Source: Polytrichum commune (lineage: Eukaryota; Streptophyta; Polytrichopsida; Polytrichales; Polytrichaceae). From it: 64,000 nucleotides of DNA. The notes below the pieces were generated by a model. The model was not told where the DNA came from. It searched no databases and saw nothing but the letters and a program-made list of their open reading frames with translations. The stretch is taken from assembly GCA_950295325.1 (NCBI GenBank), contig OX485804.1, positions 37,572,001-37,636,000 on the forward strand, written 5' to 3'. Numbering within the stretch: position 1 is the stretch's first letter; each line of letters begins with the position of its first letter. Positions 23,001 to 33,715 of this stretch are shown in pieces. The translations under genes and the position numbers were made by a program.

Positions 23001-23648
23001 AAACATAGAAATTATTCATTTGCAAGTAAATAAAATTACATACCTCTTCTAGAAATCCAACGCCATTATTTGGATTTGCAACAGCTGATTGCTTATCAAA
23101 CTCTGTTCGGAAACCTTTAGTAGCTGTAGTGGCAGCTTGGGTCATGACATCATGAACTCCCTTTGAAGTGCGGTCTTTTGGTTGTGTTTTTTCATAATAC
23201 GCTTGTACTGCTGCTTCTGAAATAGTAGCAATCTCTTGCTGCAGACAAAAATAAAATTAGTAAATCAATGTAAAATGAATTGTACAAATGACAACAATGA
23301 AATGAATTCTTTTTGCAAGCACATGACTTACCCGGTGAAGGAATTGTATGAAAACTTTTGACGTCAATGGATACCAAGCACCTGGTAGTTTTCTATTTTC
23401 GCATTTCTTGTAATCATCATCGTTTAGAAGATCCTTGAACTCTTCTAATTTTAAGTTGCCATAGTTACTCATCCTATGTAATTGCTGAGCCAAGTTGCTC
23501 TTAACATGAGAATGCTCAGTAGACCTATAAAACCAATGAAAATAGAATACAAGATAAATAAATTGATAAACATAGAAAATAACAACTAATCAAAATAAAA
23601 AAAATAGTGAAGAATGAAAAATAATGTGGACCAGATTTTGAAACTCAC

Positions 23649-24232
23649 CAATTGATGTCGTTCATAGCCTCCAATAGCATGCATGTGCGACCTTCAGATA
23701 CCAAAAGCATACAATCAACTTGGAAATGCCATTTGCGATCATAACGATGCATCTTATGAATGTAGGCATACCAAGCTGCCAATCTATGGTTACCATCCCA
23801 TACGAAGAACATGTGGTTAGACAAATGCGAAAGAAAAGGCTGAGACTTCAACCAAGATTCAAATTCATCATTTTCTTGTATCCAACATTCATCCCATGTC
23901 TCCACGATCTCAGGAGTCACCAACTTGCAAACTCCCTTGTCATTTGTTGTTGATACATAAAGTATACAATCACCTGGTCGATATCCACGAGCAAAGTCTG
24001 CCTCCAATCGTTTCACTTGACTTTGAAGAAGGGGACGCACCAATGGAAGGCCAATCATCCTGCATAAAGGAATATGAAAATGAGATGAAGGCCCTCCACC
24101 ATTAAAAAACATGCTGTTGATGATGACATTGGAGTTGAATTTTTGACCAATTCGTACATCGTGCTCCACCTCTTCTATTGTTTTCCCTTCAAAAGTGGGA
24201 TTATCACTTTGATTTTGAATGGTGGTAGAAGT
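23649..24232 (-). other. ParB-like exon of the cargo gene
   Basis: This 584-nt exon starts TSTTIQNQSDNP and ends at a GTGAGT donor in phase 2. It holds the best-preserved domain. RPLLQSQVKRLEADFARGY fits the first ParB helix/strand unit, and FFVWDGNHRLAAWYAY fits the DG-x-HR-x-x-A signature of ParB/sulfiredoxin-fold proteins. The exon is completely open. Confidence 0.65.
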
Positions 24233-24328
24233 CTATAATGAACAGTACATTAAAAACAAAGTGTAGTCAATGAAATGAAAAGTAAAACTTGTAGCATATG
24301 AATAACACAGAGAACAATTGAAATATGA

Positions 24329-24826
24329 GGCCTCGTCAACGAGGCTATATTCTCCAGCACAAACCAGCAAAACCAGTAAAAACTAGCAAAACCAACGTAA
24401 ACCAGTAAAATCAACATAAACTAGCATCAACTAGCATCAACCAGCATAAACCAACAAAAACCAACACAAACCAACACACCCTAAACCCTAAACCAACACA
24501 AACCAAAAAAAAAAATGAGACAAGATGCATTTTGAACCTATACCATTCCAATAAAACAGAAAATGATCCAAAATTGACGCCTCGTCAACAAGCCCAAGTT
24601 TCAGAATGTAAACATGAAACCCCAAAAAAAAATTTAAAAATGTCCCTTCAAACTTTTGTTATTCCAATAAAACCCCAAAGAATTGAAATTTCAGGCCTCG
24701 TCAACGAGGCCATGCTCTTCAACACAAAGCAACAACAAAGATAAAATGAGAAAAGATGCATTTTGAACTTATACCATTCCAATGAAACAGAAAATGACCC
24801 AAAATTGACGCCTTGTCAACGAGCCT
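24329..24826. repeat. Four spaced copies of a GCCTCGTCAACGAGGC palindrome
   Basis: Perfect or near-perfect copies lie at 24329-24345 and 24694-24711 (GGCCTCGTCAACGAGGCC). Degenerate copies are at 24577-24594 and 24808-24826. Surrounding sequence (CCAATAAAACAGAAAATGA, AAATTGACGCC, AAGTTTCAGA) is also duplicated, so this is a diverged tandem array with alternating full and degenerate arms. It lies in intron 1 of the ParB-methyltransferase gene. A protein-binding role is conceivable but unproven. Confidence 0.7.
24357..24512. repeat. AAACCAGC/AAACCAAC degenerate tandem repeat with two telomere-type units
   Basis: A run of 9- to 11-bp units such as CCAGCAAAA, CTAGCATCAA and CCAACACAAA, including CCCTAAACCCTAAACC at about 24478. 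It is intronic. The telomere-like words are too few to imply telomere origin. Confidence 0.7.
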
Positions 24827-26383
24827 AAGTTTCAGAGTGTAAGCATGAAATCCTAAAAAATTAAAAAAATGTGCCCTTAAATTTTTGCTATTCCAATGAA
24901 ACAACTGACATTTGAGGCCTGACATTTGACATTCAAAGCAGCAATAAACCTCAATGTTAGTTTCGGTGGCTCCATTCTCCAAATCATGTGCGCCCTCGAT
25001 GTATTCGGGAACAACCTCCCCACCATCGCCACGCTCATGTCCACCCTCCCCATCATCGTCGCGTTCCTATCTATCCTTCCCCATTACAGCGTTTCCCTAG
25101 CATACCTTAGCATACCCTTGCAAACCCTAGCATACCATCTAAAGTTGGGCTTCGGTGTCTAAAAATAAAAAATAAAAAATATGGTAGATTTGGGCCAAAA
25201 GAATCTTTTAGATATATCCTATCATTTTAAATATTATAAAGCCATTTTTTCCCAAGCATACATTCTAACCTCACAAACCACCTTGATTTTTTTCAAATTT
25301 TTTGGATTCAATGCGGATTTTACAAAAATTGGCAAAGTCCTCTGAAAATAATCGGACAAGATTTCGCCCAAAAATCTTATGATTTTGAAGATTTCTCTCA
25401 CGATTCTAAGATGTTTTTTTTCATTTTTGGGCCGTAAAACATTCACAACTTCTCCGTTTTTTGCATGCAATATACCGTTGGAATCGTCTTCTCGACCTCC
25501 ACGACATGGGATTTGGTGTCAAATTTACCTCCAAGAAGAAAAAAAACATGTACACATAAATTTAAATCGTTCCAATCTAATGGTTATAGTTTTGACAACA
25601 AATACATGAACTTACCACTTCTGTGCTTGTGGAAGATATGGCATTCGTAGCTGGACTAGATTCGCCTCCGTCTTCTTCAATATCATTCATACAATCGACC
25701 TCGGCAATATCCATTGCTTCATTGTTTTGTATCGAGTTCTCCCCACATTAAAAAAATCCAACTTCATGATTCTCATAGGACAAGGTCCGAATAATGCTAC
25801 TAATCTCATCACCATTGGCCTTCTGCAAGCGTCTAACCATCCTTAATTTTTCTAACTGTTTCTTACTAGAAAATAGAAGACCAGCCTTACATCTCTTCCT
25901 ATGAAAACCCTTTGGCATCCCTGCAACTGGAAACACTACATGAAAAATAATTCTACTATTTGGTTACAACTATGCAATCTCTTCAATAAATAACGCTCAT
26001 TTAGTGTAATGAATGTATCATCATCCGATTATTTATGGCTTCTTAGAAATGAATTATATCTATTTACATACATATAAACGGTCATTTGTAAAAGAGACAT
26101 ACGGCTTCTCGTCTAGAAATGATATTTACTTACCTTAATATAAACGTTCATTTATAAAGGAGGCGCTCCCAAAAATTCATAATTCAAAACATTCTATAAT
26201 AGTCACTAAAATCATATGAAATCTTTGTATGTCAGATGTATCAATTCAAATTTTGAATCACTACGAGCTAACACCACGCAACGGAAATATTTGGTTGTCA
26301 CTACTTTATAGTCATTTCCTTTCTATTACAACAAACTTTCATATAACCCTTTCATACAATGACATTGAACGTGACTTTGTAGG

Positions 26384-29300
26384 TTGTACGCACATGCAAG
26401 TATGGATATGGCATTTGTTCGCGGTGACGCCTCTAGTATTCCAATTTTTTTTCCCTGCAGTGATAATGGTATGGCATGGGTATCTACATTGATTCTCAAT
26501 ATAAGATTCAATTTGGATTTGTCGTCCTTATGGGTGGAGGAGGAGTTTTTTTATTCAGAAGGAGTTCAAGTCGTATCTACAGTCATGTTGCTAAAGATCG
26601 AGACTGACTCAGGATGCGGTTGGAAGCTTCCTCCAAGCAAGTACCATGTTTTGGTACTCCAAGAATTACTAGGTGAATATCGACAAAAATTCTCACACCT
26701 GGGTCTGCAACCTCCACTGTTCAGATGCATTGGGGAACTCGTGTGAAGGTAGAGTCTCCAAGTCATAGTCATATTGATCTTACTGAGTCTTCCGATGATG
26801 ATGTAGTTGTTGTCAATGATGTGAATCGCAAGCTATCTCCTATACATGAGAAATGTGAAGACATTTTTCTAAGTGTACATAACATTGACCATCATAGCAC
26901 ATTGAATCCTTCTGTTCATAAAAAAACATCTAAATTTGTGAGCATCTTGGAATGCCTTAGAGATATGCAAAGTCGTCCACATGCACGGAATGAATTGAAA
27001 TTTATAAACCTCAATACAATCCGTTGTGACGCAGTCCGTCACCTTCCTCAATCATTTAATGGAGATGTGTTTTTTGAGTTACCTCCTCTTCCTTCTTCGG
27101 CATCCCCTTCTAGAAGTGGAGCCAACTCGATTTCATCGTCTTCTGTAGGTCGACAGCTAGAAGGCATGGATCGTAAGTTTGATAGCCACAATTGGACACA
27201 CACACACACCACAAACATTGCAAATGATTTCGGCCTAAAGTTCCGCTATTCATTGTGTGTGGGCCATTTGGTTTGCAAGAACACAACTTGCCCTAGACTA
27301 CGGCGAAGTGGCAACAAAAATGAGACAGAATGGGAGGGATCGTCACCTGTTGTCTTTGATGTGGGACAACAATCTCCTGTGAAGTCTAATCTCGTATGTC
27401 GGATTTGTAAAGAAGTCCCATCCTGCATAGCTCCATGCCCTTGCCGCATGTATAGGGTCTTGAACTCAATAGGTCTTCCAAGAGCTTTTATCCATGTTGG
27501 TATTCACGATCATCCAGTGGGTAAAGGGATTTGTCGTGATTATGTTCATCGAGCAACATCTTTGATTAGTCGAGAGGTATCAAAGACACCAACTGCAACA
27601 AATTCCGCCATTCGACTTGCTGCTAGCAAGGAATTTCTTGCATTTGAATTGTTTGGAGAGGAAGGACTACACAACGACCGAAAGCCCCTCTGCGGAGAGG
27701 CCCTTGAGGCTGTTATGGGCAAATTCCGGATACTCAGTTCACCTACTATTCGAAATACCATCTCTAGTTTCCGTCACAATACAAACAGGGGACCCATTGA
27801 CAACATTATCTCGTTGAAAATGAAAAGTACATATTCCTTTATTCAAGATAGTGTGTTCCCAGGCCAAGGTAAGGATAAAGTTTACCTTTTCAAGATGTCT
27901 GAGGAAGGACCGGGAAGCGGGGTGGATTTGGTAAGGCGAATGTAATCTGGTGGAGACTTGCAGAACTCTTGGTGCATGTTCGATCATGTTAAGAGGGTGA
28001 AAGGATGGACGTCAATGGCTGCCTATGTCTATGACCCTGAGTTTTGTCAAGTCCAAACTATTTGTGTTTGCGACATGATGAGTGAGGATGCTCAGTCACA
28101 ACAACAAATGTGGAGATCCCTCAATTCCGTCATGGCGCGCCATGGGATTTCATCTCCAAACTTCAAGGGTTTCATGGCTGACAATGCAATGGCCAATTGG
28201 CATGCTGTTCGTGTGGTGTATGGAAGTGGCAACAAGCAAGAGCCAATGCAAGATCGAGAGCGCTCTTGTCTACTTCATTGGACAACTTCGCTAAATAGAC
28301 ATACAGAGAAACTCATTCGACTAGAGTTCCAAGAAACTCACAAGAGGCTTTGCAAACAATACAAGGATGCAAAATCAATGGCAGAAGCAGAAAAAAGATA
28401 CCTTGGAATCAAGGGTTGGTGGCTTTCTTCAAGAGCTGCATCAGAGGATTCTTTGCGAGAACTAGATGACTGGCTGGGTTTTTGGCACTTTTGATACCGG
28501 CAGTGGGGTGGAGTTTTAGAATTGGTAAGTTATATACCTACTTGAATTTGAATTTTCCTTCTTTATTGCTCAACTGTTATTCATGGACAAGTTGCTTTAG
28601 TGTCCCTAACGTATGTGGTTTTGTTTAATTGTTTTCCTTCACATCTATAATATTTACACAAGTTTGGGTTCAACATCCACTAGTATTATTATGGAAACAT
28701 GATTTTGGAAACCAATGAAACCTTACTTTATCATTCAAAATCATTCTTATTGTTGCAGAACCTCAATTTAGAAGAGCTAGCCGAGATGCCTTCATGCAAT
28801 TTGGCAGAGACAGTTCACAACAAGTGGTTGCAAATGTCTGGGAAGAGGGGAACCTGCTTGTACGTCGCCACAACCGATGACATGATGCGGGCTATTCAAC
28901 AATCGACTAATTATTGGGCATACCTCCAAGGGTATGCATCTGGCACTGGTCCCCCTTGGATGAACTTCACCTTCGAGCTGCAAGACGAACTAGAAATCCA
29001 ACAAAATTTGCTGAGGTTGTCGCCAAACTTCCAGATGCTCACCTATTAGCCACGCGGGTTCCCCACTTGGAAGGTGAAGAAATATTTGGCTCCTCAAAGC
29101 GCAAACTGAATTTGCCTCCTGGATCAGACGGCGACTCTCATCGCCACGATACAGTGAATTTTTTTGCACCTAGAGTTCAGACTCGGTCAGTCAAAGCACG
29201 CACAGAAGGAGATGCATCGACAACAATACCAACACAAGAAGGTGAACCAAGCACATTATGTCGACACGCTACCAAAATACTTGAAGCAAACTGCAACCCT

Positions 29301-30167
29301 TCACTATGGCACATTGCTAGGTGTAAAAAAGAAGGGAAGACTTGTCACGGAGTTCAAATCGGGATGAAGAAGAGATGCGGGGCCAAGATAAACAAGTCAA
29401 GCAAGAGTGGAACGGTAGCACCTACCTACAACGGCCGCATGACAGAATATGGAACCAAGCCCATTATCAACTTTGATTTCTGGTTTTGTGCAGATGACCT
29501 ATTGCGTTGTGTTGGAGGCTCTAAGGTTAAGTGGGTTCACGATTGGCCTCCTCTTCCAAATGTCTGGCCTATTGCATGTGGGACACATCTCATAAAATCA
29601 GAGATTTTTTTTCTACATGAAGCAGGATTTCAATTGCAAACTGAAGATGTAGGCGAACCAACACTCCACCTCTTCAATGAAGACGATACAAGAAAAAATG
29701 TGTCATTCCTACACTCAAAGCAACTAGATAGTGATGTCCAACCATCTGACGGTGATATGCACCCCACAAAGCGATTGGGAAGAACCATTCGGCGTAATCC
29801 TAATGCGCCCACAGTTGACCACCGCAACAAATGGGAGACAACATGGAACTTGAACGCAGTCGTTGATTCTGTTGTCGTTATTCCATACCCTGGCTATGGT
29901 AGAGTGTTAACTTTGATCTCTGGTATCTTTCCCAACCAAAAGGTCTATCGAATCACAATTTCGGATTTTCCTGCTTGTACTTGCGAAGACTTTATCACCA
30001 TGAGTACGGCTGCACTTGGTAGTAGGAAATCTTGGGTAAACTGCAAGCATTTATATTATGTCTTTAGGTTTATTTGCAAGGCAAACTTAGAGAACGACAA
30101 ATATATACATGCACCAAGTCTGAGTTTTGATGAAGTGAAGTTACTTCTTGTAGGTAGCAATCTATAA
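26384..30167 (+). pseudogene. SWIM zinc-finger transposase-like gene of element 2, decayed
   Basis: The N-terminal part is at about 26402-26746 (KYHVLVLQELLGEYRQKF), one frame off the main ORF at 26725-27945 and joined by a probable frameshift near 26740. A Cys-rich region (GHLVCKNTTCPRL, then CRICKEV) and a GIHDH motif lie at 27240-27520. The ORF is stopped by TAA at 27943 and continues as 27946-28524 (FDHVKRVKGWTSMAAYVYD, FMADNAMANWHAV) with a TGA at 28492. An intron at 28525-28758 follows, then exon 28759 onward with a frameshift near 28960. The last stretch to 30167 ends with a SWIM-type CTC...NCKHLYYV. The first gene of the window keeps arginine where the TGA stands. The aspartates of the 27.9-28.2 kb region are candidates for a DDE core, unproven. 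Confidence 0.7.
28525..28758 (+). other. Intron of the element 2 transposase
   Basis: The donor is TTG|GTAAGT and the acceptor TTGCAG|AAC, at the same codon position as the intron at 326-503. Exons on both sides read ...WGGVLEL and NLNLEELAEMPSCN. Confidence 0.75.
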
Positions 30168-30674
30168 GATTTTTTGTATTTGTCTTGTAGTAGATAGTGA
30201 AACCATTTATGTGCAGAGGTGGATATAGAATTTTCAATTGGAATAGATGCCACATACCTTACATTCTAATTGCTTTATGCTGGAAATTGTTTATGGCACT
30301 TCAAGGACCACTCAAATCATTTGTAAAATTGTAAACATGAAATAAAGATATAAGAAAAGGCTGAATTTAGCCTCACAATATTGTAGGATGAAATGTTACT
30401 ATGCTACAAATGAATCTTGAGAGAGCTCCTCAGTTCTAAGAAATACTTAACCACATCCAAACAACATTGTAAAATTGTTTGTTACATATCTCCAAATGAA
30501 CTTTCAAGGTATTCTTTGGTTCCAAAACACATTAAACCAACCTCTGGGATAGTTAACAATGTTTTTGCAGTCAATAAAGCAAATATTTTTTGTAAATGAA
30601 TTTTTTAAATAAGCAAAAAAAATCATTCATTTTTTCAAGACATCTTTAGCAATGTCCAAAGAAAGTTCTTTTTG

Positions 30675-30738
30675 GATGAATGGTGAATGAATGATGAATG
30701 GTGAATGAATGATGAATGAATGATATGGATGAATTTCA
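30675..30738. repeat. GAATGATGAATGGT short tandem repeat
   Basis: Repeated TGAATGGTGAATGAATGA words in the 3' flank of the transposase gene inside element 2. No further function is visible. Confidence 0.75.
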
Positions 30739-30971
30739 TTTGTTTATCAAATCTCTCGTGGTGAAATCTTCTTGTTGTGGGAGATGTTGGTTTTTCAATA
30801 ATTTTGATTTATACAACAATTGATTGAAAATTTTATTATTTTTAATATAATTTTGTAATTTTTGTAATTTTGTAATTTTTGACATTACTATATTTAGGCT
30901 TGAAAATATTCTTTATTACTTTAACGTGTCTATTTTAAATATAAATCATTGCACTAAGCGCTCAAAACTAG

Positions 30972-31029
30972 TTGCTCATTGCTCAACGCTCAATGCTCAT
31001 TGCTCCCCGCTCACACTCTAGCACCGTTG
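30972..31029 (-). repeat. Right terminal inverted repeat of element 2
   Basis: On the plus strand it ends TGCTCCCCGCTCACACTCTAGCACCGTTG, immediately before TSD 31030-31039. The subterminal words GCTCATTGCTCAACGCTCAA mirror those at the left end. Confidence 0.75.
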
Positions 31030-31039
31030 AGTGAATTAC

Positions 31040-31500
31040 TACGTGAAATAATTGAGTGACGCTATGTTATTATTTTGTGCAAGAATGGGAAGTTGAATGA
31101 AAACATTGTTAATATGATGTTCAATGATAAAGACAATGACAATTTAATCACTTCATTCTCTATATTGCCGCGTCATGTACCAATAACAATATGACAGTCG
31201 ACACCCGCTACACCAACAATTAATTACTTATAATCATGGCTCATGACAAGTGATGAATATATTGGAGCATCACATCAGAAGCCTAGAAGTAGATTGGATG
31301 CAGAAAAATAATGGGCAAGGATGAAAGAAACTACAGAAAAACGAATAAAAAAGAAAGTGCAAAACGAACCCGAGAAGGAACTCCGAGCCATTATGAGAGC
31401 AACAAAGAATAAATTTGACGAGATATGAAGTGGAAAGGATTTTGTGGCAATTGGAGAGGCATTTTACATGGAGAAAAAATTGCCTATTTTGGGATATAAG
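31040..31500 (+). pseudogene. Pogo-like transposase relic, right half
   Basis: Plus-strand frames read KNGKLNENIVNMMFNDKDNDNLITSFSILPRHVP, then SRLDAEK and a Lys/Glu-rich stretch KRIKKKVQNEPEKELRAIMRATKN. This fits the charged C-terminal region of pogo-type transposases that follows the LQPLD block at 18.7 kb. Stops are frequent. Confidence 0.55.
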
Positions 31501-33715
31501 GGGAGATTTGATGAGATCACACCTCCTCTTTGCAAGCATAATATGTAAATTGCCATATGGAAGAGGCATATGAAGAAACTTGGCTTCAACACCGATGGTT
31601 ACATGTTGACATAATTGCGATGGGGCTAACAAGGTAAACCATAGGGCAAAACTAATGAATTTTCCACTTTGCAAGGTGGTTGCTAATTAATTATGATGTT
31701 CATTATCGACTGAGCTTAATTTAGTGATATGAGATAGTGCACTAGATCATTATCTATGAAAATTTGAAAAATATTGAATACTCTCATTTTGTTTATTGCA
31801 TGTTTTGCAAGCTTTGCAAAGCCCAAGATTTATCTACAATGCAATACCGCACATTACCGCCTACTGCCACAAATTGTTGCAATTGGTAGTTTTACACATA
31901 ATCAGCTGCAAACTGAAGTGGGGGGGGGGGTGGGGGGATAGGGCCCGGTTGAGGTTTTGTTTAGACTTCTTAGGCTAAGATAGGTGGCATACTTGAGTTT
32001 GGGCCGACCATATTAACCACAAGTATTGTGCCATTTTATTATCCAATGGGATTGCAATTAAGAATGCTTGTACATTATTTCATTTTAGATAAAGTTGTTG
32101 GCATTGTTCTTGATATAAACTACATTGGAGCAACCACTAGTTCAATTACAAATTAACCCACTTTGCATTGTAAGTGTCTATAAATGAGAATGAGCCACCC
32201 TACTTCACACATTAAAGAATCGCATACCTACTACTTTGATAAATCAAAATAAAATCATAAAGAATTTGATCTTCAATCTAAGAGTGCCCTTAGATTCACC
32301 TTGGATTTCTTAGTTTTTAGCAATAATATGCACTCCAATCCAATAGTTACAAATATGTGATTTTGCGAATGGAACCACTTAACACCCCCATACCTTAGGG
32401 GCACTGAAGATATCCAAGTCAAAAGTTGGAACATGGCAAGAGCACAATACATTCGCCTCCCTCTTAGCATTAAAAGATGTCTAGTGCATATAGCATTGCA
32501 ATAACAATTTTACAGTAAAATACACCTTCATTGTGGGAGGATCTTTGTGTGACTCATTTGTTGTGTATTACTCATTGTGTGTATTGATATGTGTTACAAC
32601 TCATCCACCGCATTAATCAAAGTGTTGACAATCACACTAAGTAGTCAAACCAATGGGAGTTTTGCCTTTGGATTTAATTTTATTTCTAGGCGCAACATAG
32701 GGTGGAGTACAACAACTCTATGTTGTGTAACACATTGTAAGCATATTACTCTACTTGGAGGATATTTTGCAAGGTCTCTTTGTATAATACAAATGATTCA
32801 CGTTAGGTTTAGTTCTTTACCATCACAAAGTTTCACATCTATTTTCACTTCTCAATTTCATCTTTGCATTTCTATCTCATAATGCATTTTCTTCCAGTTC
32901 TTGACATGGGTTGCACTTGGAACATTGTTATTGTTTGTCGGTGTTGTGTCACATACAAATTGAATCCCATGAGAATATTGGTAGAATATGAAGAGTCCTT
33001 GAGGAATTGGATAGGTTTGTTCTATTGTGTAATTTTTGTGCCATTGTGCCAAATGGCAGTGCATTGAAGTGGTTTGTCCTACATTTGAGCTCAATGTCGA
33101 TCTAGCTTAATAGGTTGATGAACCCTATGCATGCCCAATACCTTATCCATTATGTATGTGCCCGAACTGAATGCCCTATCCATCACATATGCCACAGTGC
33201 TAACCTCAACATTGTATAGAATACATGTAGGAAAATACTTAAAAAAAGGTGAGTACTTGGAACCATGCTCTGCATCATGTAATATAACTTCGATGAAAAG
33301 AACATATGCAAGGACATTTTTATGAAGTTATTTAGGACTTCATCGTTGTATGATGTTAATGGGCGTTTGAAAAGTCTTGAGCCATCGAACATGTCCTCAA
33401 ATTGTCAACAAACATCAAATATATAATCCATACTTTATTTGTGAATTTTGAAGAGAATATTTGACATTTTTACTACACAAGTTGAAATAATAGGTCCATA
33501 TACATGTTTCACATAGACTTTGACCTTGGATATGTAACTGACACAAAAGTCCCCTATATGATGTAAGTATTTGGTAAGACAATATCTATTTCTCCAAAAC
33601 CTTTTGTTATTAAAATAATATCATATACATGAGTCATATTTTAAATGATGTAAAGACCATTGAGCATAGGATTTATTATAACTTATCGATTGGTTGTAAA
33701 AATTGCGGTGTGACA
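31501..33715. other. No recognisable gene
   Basis: AT-rich DNA with only short open frames. One G run (TGGGGGGGGGGTGGGGGG) lies at 31919-31936. No splice-consistent coding series or repeat boundary was found. Confidence 0.5.

Larger units (their letters stand above)
19793..25918 (-). pseudogene. ParB-like domain fused to beta-class DNA methyltransferase domain, spliced, decayed cargo gene
   Basis: Exons on the minus strand: 25616-25918, 23649-24232, 23332-23524, 23044-23238, 22660-22875, 22185-22420, about 22055 to 21400, 20928-21278, 20463-20707, 20150-20366 and 19793-20048. Most junctions are in phase with GT-AG signals. The second exon has a ParB/Srx-like block (RPLLQSQVKRLEADF...GYRPGD, then VWDGNHRLAAWY). 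Two C-terminal exons read IVADIPDG (position of the methylase DPPY motif IV), then PLFVQLLIEAFSKPGDVVLDCFASTG (motif I) and IGRHLLALESD. The order IV then I is that of beta-class N4/N6 methylases. A basic RPRKRR near the end may be a nuclear signal. Disablements: TAA at 25748, no in-phase junction near 22.1 kb, TAG at 21553, and an A-run at 20704-20707 one base out of phase. About 1,150 residues are implied. Confidence 0.7.
19004..31029. mobile_element. 12,026-bp MULE-like DNA transposon carrying a SWIM transposase and a ParB-methyltransferase gene (element 2)
   Basis: The perfect 10-bp TSD AGTGAATTAC lies at 18994-19003 and 31030-31039. The left end reads CAGGGTTGCTAAAGTATGAG. The right end, reverse-complemented, reads CAACGGTGCTAGAGTGTGAG, followed in both by GGGAGCAATGAGC and repeated TTGAGC words. 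The inverted repeats are imperfect and run to about 55 bp. Removing the element rejoins two halves of a pogo-like transposase relic. Inside, a minus-strand gene (19793-25918) and a plus-strand gene (26384-30167) diverge from about 26 kb. TSD length and the SWIM motif favour a Mutator-like assignment, but the transposase core is unusual and I have not aligned it. Confidence 0.85.

Noticed and set aside
24478-24495. Interstitial telomere sequence (CCCTAAACCCTAAACC)
   Set aside because: Only two units, inside a degenerate AAACCAAC repeat; no telomere-derived array.
24926-25162. 78-codon plus-strand hydrophobic ORF in the cargo-gene intron
   Set aside because: Built from ACC/CCC-rich repeat words in the intron; no start context or homology.
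19793-25918. Bacterial contamination as source of the ParB-methylase
   Set aside because: Multiple GT-AG introns in phase and location inside a plant transposon flanked by a TSD rule this out.
19004-31029. Assignment of element 2 to the hAT superfamily because its end starts CAGGG
   Set aside because: The TSD is 10 bp, not 8, and the transposase has a SWIM finger with no hAT dimerisation motif.
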